64,000 bases of DNA from CAYRVX01 sp964427875 (GTDB lineage Bacteria; Planctomycetota; Phycisphaerae; SM23-33). The notes under the pieces are model-generated. The model ran no database searches. It was given only the letters and a program-made list of their open reading frames with translations, and was not told where the DNA came from. Numbering within the stretch: the first letter of the stretch is position 1; each line of letters starts with the position of its first letter. The translations under genes were made by a program, and so were the position numbers. The stretch lies in NCBI GenBank assembly GCA_964427875.1, contig CAYRVX010000008.1, positions 44,647 through 108,646 of the forward strand, written 5' to 3'. This document shows positions 61,268-64,000 of this stretch, in pieces.

Positions 61268-62344
61268 TTACGCCAACAGCTTCACGGGGCGTTTCTCGGT
61301 GGCGCTCAGGACGGCGGAGTCGATGATCTGCTGGCCGATGCGGCTGAGGCGCGTCGTCAGCGGGCCTTCCAGCGGCGTGCCGTTGGCCAGGTGGTCGATG
61401 ACGTGGTCCAGCGTGCAGGTCAGCGGCGGCGTCAGCGGGTCGGCGGGGACTTCCCGGCCCTCGGGGCAGTCGCGCGCCTGGACGCGGAGGCGGCCTTCTT
61501 CCTTGTAGACGCTGAGCGTGCCCTCCGTGCCCACGATCACGAAGCCGCACTTCGGCTGAGGCTGGTGCGTCCACGGGTCGGTGAACGTGCCCCAGCGCGT
61601 CTCGAACTTCGAGAGGCCGCAGTCGTACCGGGCGATGGCGACGGCGTGCTCGTCCACCTCCAGGCCGGGCGGGTCGTCCGTGACGCACGTCACCTCGATG
61701 GGCGCCTTGCCTTTCATGTACCACGTGCCGAACGTCGTCCCGTAGCCCATGTAGTCCAGCAGCGACCCGCCGCCGAGGGCCTTCCTGTAGAACCAGGAGC
61801 GGGGCTTTTCGGCGGCGACCTGCTCGGCGGTGCGCTCGATCTTGTCGTGCGTGTGCCAGAGCGGCCCGCGATTGCCGTTGTAGTAGTGCACCTCGATCGG
61901 CTCGCCGATGGTCCCGGAGTCGATCAGCCGCTTTGCCGTCCGGTGCGCCGGCGACCACGTCAGCGGCCAGTTGATCGCGAGGAGCTTGCCCGTCGGCTCC
62001 ATCGCCTCGGCCATGCGGTCGGCCTCGGCCAGCGTGGCGGCGAAGGGCTTCTCCAGGATCACGTGGACGCCGCGGGCGGCGGCGAGCTCCACCAGGCCCG
62101 CGCGTCCGGCCGTGGCGGGGCACAGCCAGACGACGTCCGGGGCGGTCTTCTCCAGGCACTCGTCGGCGTCGGTGAATACGCGGTCGGCCGGTATCCGGAA
62201 GTCGCGGACGGCGTCCTCCATTCGCTCGGGCTTCTCGTCGCAGACGCCGACGATCTCCACGTCCGGGTGCTCAAACGCCGTCCGCAGGTTATCGCCCATG
62301 TGGAAGTGTTCGAAGCTGATGCCGGCGAGTTTCCACCTGGCCAT
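61268..62344 (-). CDS. Gfo/Idh/MocA oxidoreductase with atypical nucleotide loop
   Basis: 358 residues, without signal peptide. The family is shown by EKP at 98-100 (VHVILEKPFAATLAEADRM) and by the C-terminal sheet (VIVGTEGTLSVYKEEGRL). The N-terminal glycine loop is unusual: GISFEHFHMGD occupies the place of the normal GxGxxG, so dinucleotide binding may differ. GGGSLLDYMGYGTTFGTWYM lacks the usual catalytic His in that segment. Adjacent to a more canonical relative on the same strand. Confidence 0.88.
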   Translation of the reverse strand: MARWKLAGISFEHFHMGDNLRTAFEHPDVEIVGVCDEKPERMEDAVRDFRIPADRVFTDADECLEKTAPDVVWLCPATAGRAGLVELAAARGVHVILEKPFAATLAEADRMAEAMEPTGKLLAINWPLTWSPAHRTAKRLIDSGTIGEPIEVHYYNGNRGPLWHTHDKIERTAEQVAAEKPRSWFYRKALGGGSLLDYMGYGTTFGTWYMKGKAPIEVTCVTDDPPGLEVDEHAVAIARYDCGLSKFETRWGTFTDPWTHQPQPKCGFVIVGTEGTLSVYKEEGRLRVQARDCPEGREVPADPLTPPLTCTLDHVIDHLANGTPLEGPLTTRLSRIGQQIIDSAVLSATEKRPVKLLA

Positions 62345-63008
62345 GGCGTGTTACCTCCCGAATTGCTTCCTGCCCGCGAAGGACGGCCTGCTCAGGGCAG
62401 ATACACTACCAGACGGCGGGGAGTCTTGGCCAGAGGCTGTCCAGCGCGCAGCGGCCCTTCCACAGCGAACGCCGCGCACATCGACCGACGGCCGCACGGC
62501 AAGGCAAATGGGAATCACACAGATTGCCGGATGATGGGATTGCCATAGCACTACAGCGCCACTTAGGCGGTGACGACTCTTCTGTGGCGAGCTATCAGCC
62601 TTCGACAAGAGCAGAAAGGTCCGAGGGTCCGTAGCGGGTGCTCGTCACGTTTGTAGGTGGTTTCTTCTTGAGGCCGAAAGCCTATCGGCTGGCGTGAGGA
62701 GCCTGCGGCAATCAGCCCCGAAGGGCCCAGAGGAGGTTGGCCGGAGGCCCAAGCCTCCGGAAGCGATCCGCCGAGTCCCCGCGAACCCCGCAGGCGTGGC
62801 CCGAGCGGCGCACGGATGGGCCTCCTTCCGCCTCTTCAGGCCTCCTGTCTCGGGGCGGTCCTGTCCCCTTGCAAGCTGCCCATGGGCTTGCGTCGATACG
62901 CGTGGCCTGCATAAGCGATTCTCCTTGACGACTGCCCCAAGGAGACATCGCCCAACCGGAGGCGAGAATCTGGGTAAGGACAGGCCCTTTACGCGGGGTC
63001 CAGGTTGC
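62345..63008. other. 664-nt gene-poor region with hairpins
   Basis: No large gene. It contains CCGGAGGC/GCCTCCGG with a CCAA tetraloop at 62741-62760 and one small minus-strand open frame at 62712-62912. The 3' half could equally encode a structured RNA; I recognise no tRNA, tmRNA, RNase P or SRP signature. Confidence 0.5.
62712..62912 (-). CDS. Possible small protein, or structured RNA locus
   Basis: 66 codons from an ATG with AAGGAG 9 nt upstream. The product is Arg/Gly/Pro-rich (GPPRDRRPEEAEGG, RRSGHACGVRGD) with low hydrophobic content and no motif. The perfect 8-bp hairpin at 62741-62760 lies inside it. Composition argues against a folded protein; the good ribosome site argues for expression. 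Confidence 0.25.
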   Translation of the reverse strand: MQATRIDASPWAACKGTGPPRDRRPEEAEGGPSVRRSGHACGVRGDSADRFRRLGPPANLLWALRG

Positions 63009-64000
63009 CTACTTCGTCGCCTGGACCTTCACCTCCTTGATGCCAGACTCCTTGCACCGCCTGACCACGTCCGCGAAGTACTTGTGGAGGGTCTTCCTGT
63101 CAACGCGAATGAGCACCATGCGGCCGGGCTCTTCGCGGGCGATGCGGCCGAGCAGGCGCCCAAGCTCCTCGGAGGAGTAGACCCGCGGGCCGACCTTTAT
63201 CGAACCGTCCTGGAGGATATCGATGACCAGGTGTCTGGATGGGGCCGACAGCGGCTTCGGCGGGGAGGTCGGCGGCCGTTCGACGCGCTGGTCTCCCTCC
63301 TCTCTGGGCCGTTCGCGCCCTTCGCCCTCGCCTTCGCGCCGGCGCTCTGGCTGGTCCTCTCGCCTGCGCCGTTCACGGCCCTCGCCCTCGCCTTCGCGCC
63401 GGCGTTCGGCTTCCCCCTCTCTCCTGGGCCTCTCGCCTTCGCCTCGGCCTTCGCGCCCCGGAAGGCCTCTGGGCCGCGGCGCGCGGGTGCGCTGGTCGGC
63501 GTCGAGGACGTCCTCGTATATCTTCTTCTGGAGGTTGTAGAGGATCTCGCGCCCGGCCTTCTCCGCCTCGGCCTTGGGCTTGGACTCGGCGGCTACCAGC
63601 TCCTTGACGGCCTTCTCGCAGAGGACGTCGATGTCGTCCAACTGGCGGTTGGTCAGGACGAGCGGGTTCTCGGCGTGGCGGCGGTCGTACATCCTGACGA
63701 TCCGGGTCGTCTGCCACGTGGCCCGCTGCTGGGGCGTGAAGACGGCCAGGATCCTGGCGTCTCCGGCCCGGGCGACCTGCTCCTGCTCGGCCCGGAGGCG
63801 CCGCAGCGCCTCCTGGGCCTTCCGCAGCGCCAGTTCGGCCTCGCGGAGCCGGGCGGCGTTGTCCCGGCGCCAGGCACCGATCGCCTGCTCTTTGGCTTCG
63901 AGCTGCTTCCTGATCTCCTGCTCCTGGGCGTTGGTGATCTTGACGGCCTTGGCCATCTCGGCGATCTCGCGGGGCAGGCGGAGCCGGCCTTCCCCCTCGC
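63009..64000 (-). CDS. LTxxQ-like/ExbD-TolR-like fusion with charged repeat linker (5' end outside window)
   Basis: 330 visible codons; the frame stays open to the right edge. The visible N-terminal part is a coiled coil (AELALRKAQEALRRLRAEQEQVA) with two LTxxQ-type motifs, VFTPQQRATW and LVLTNRQLDDI, as in Spy/CpxP-like periplasmic proteins. A highly charged Arg/Glu/Gly linker encoded by a 60-bp tandem repeat follows. The last 80 residues (HLVIDILQDGSIKVGPRVY, RMVLIRVDRKTLHKYFADVV, then IKEVKVQATK) match the periplasmic domain of ExbD/TolR, the stator partner of energy-transducing motors. The usual ExbD transmembrane helix is not in the visible part. Confidence 0.72.
   Translation of the reverse strand, partial: EGEGRLRLPREIAEMAKAVKITNAQEQEIRKQLEAKEQAIGAWRRDNAARLREAELALRKAQEALRRLRAEQEQVARAGDARILAVFTPQQRATWQTTRIVRMYDRRHAENPLVLTNRQLDDIDVLCEKAVKELVAAESKPKAEAEKAGREILYNLQKKIYEDVLDADQRTRAPRPRGLPGREGRGEGERPRREGEAERRREGEGEGRERRRREDQPERRREGEGEGRERPREEGDQRVERPPTSPPKPLSAPSRHLVIDILQDGSIKVGPRVYSSEELGRLLGRIAREEPGRMVLIRVDRKTLHKYFADVVRRCKESGIKEVKVQATK
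63310..63410. repeat. 60-bp tandem repeat encoding charged linker
   Basis: The 21-nt block GCCCTCGCCTTCGCGCCGGC and flanks recur exactly 60 bp apart (about 63321 and 63381), with a third degenerate copy near 63430. On the coding strand they give Arg-Arg-Glu-Gly-Glu-Gly units. Confidence 0.65.

Overview
The window is high-GC bacterial DNA, almost certainly chromosome from an uncultured member of the Planctomycetota or a close PVC relative. The support is indirect: six intact Gfo/Idh/MocA oxidoreductases (four with Tat signal peptides), a sulfatase, large secreted carbohydrate-active proteins of CBM9/GH123 type, a WD40/TolB-TPR protein with a haem-c motif, a bacterial RRM protein, and long gene-poor spacers with palindromic repeats. 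There is no rRNA, tRNA, integrase or intact transposase, so the taxonomic call is inference.

Layout. 1-1440 (minus): truncated Nramp-like metal transporter. 1.7-7.4 kb (plus): a co-directional exported redox set of Tat aldo/keto reductase-like protein, tetrahaem cytochrome c, Tat aldo/keto reductase-ferredoxin fusion and two Tat Gfo/Idh/MocA paralogues. 7.4-10.4 kb: a secreted HEAT-repeat protein with a good terminator, and a six-helix membrane protein. 10.5-16.1 kb (minus): sulfatase, Tat Gfo/Idh and GH127 beta-L-arabinofuranosidase-like enzyme, which look like one glycan-catabolic unit. 16.3-26.2 kb (plus): a 2077-residue secreted TPR protein containing four 276-bp internal repeats, a second TPR protein, then an NAD-epimerase-like protein overlapping a DapA/NAL-type aldolase. 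26.3-34.8 kb (minus): two very large CBM9-containing hydrolase-like proteins, a CE7 acetyl esterase and a LamG protein, interrupted by a palindromic repeat. 35-39 kb: flavodoxin, a cytosolic aldo/keto reductase and a large membrane protein.

39.3-41.1 kb is a compact type II restriction-modification cassette of less GC-rich appearance. Its methyltransferase and PD-(D/E)xK nuclease genes converge and overlap at their 3' ends. 41.2-49.1 kb is a sugar-uptake locus: on the minus strand TIM-barrel isomerase, solute-binding protein, two enlarged permeases and a cupin; on the plus strand, divergently, GH20 hexosaminidase-like enzyme and a Gfo/Idh protein. No ABC ATPase gene is present. 49.1-50.2 kb is a repeat-rich, gene-poor stretch with a MITE-like element and gene debris. 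50.2-57 kb holds the haem/TolB/TPR protein, a CBM9 remnant, a DNRLRE-FN3-GH123 protein, SixA and a small hypothetical. 57.3-64 kb holds a B12-binding radical SAM protein, an RRM protein, a Gfo/Idh gene reduced to its two ends, two intact Gfo/Idh genes, and an LTxxQ/ExbD-like fusion running off the right edge.

Most of the window reads as machinery for finding, deacetylating, desulfating, hydrolysing, importing and oxidising complex glycans outside the cytoplasm. The most unusual system candidate is the 1.7-7.4 kb exported redox cluster, where both aldo/keto reductase-like proteins have lost most of the canonical catalytic tetrad and sit beside haem and iron-sulfur carriers.
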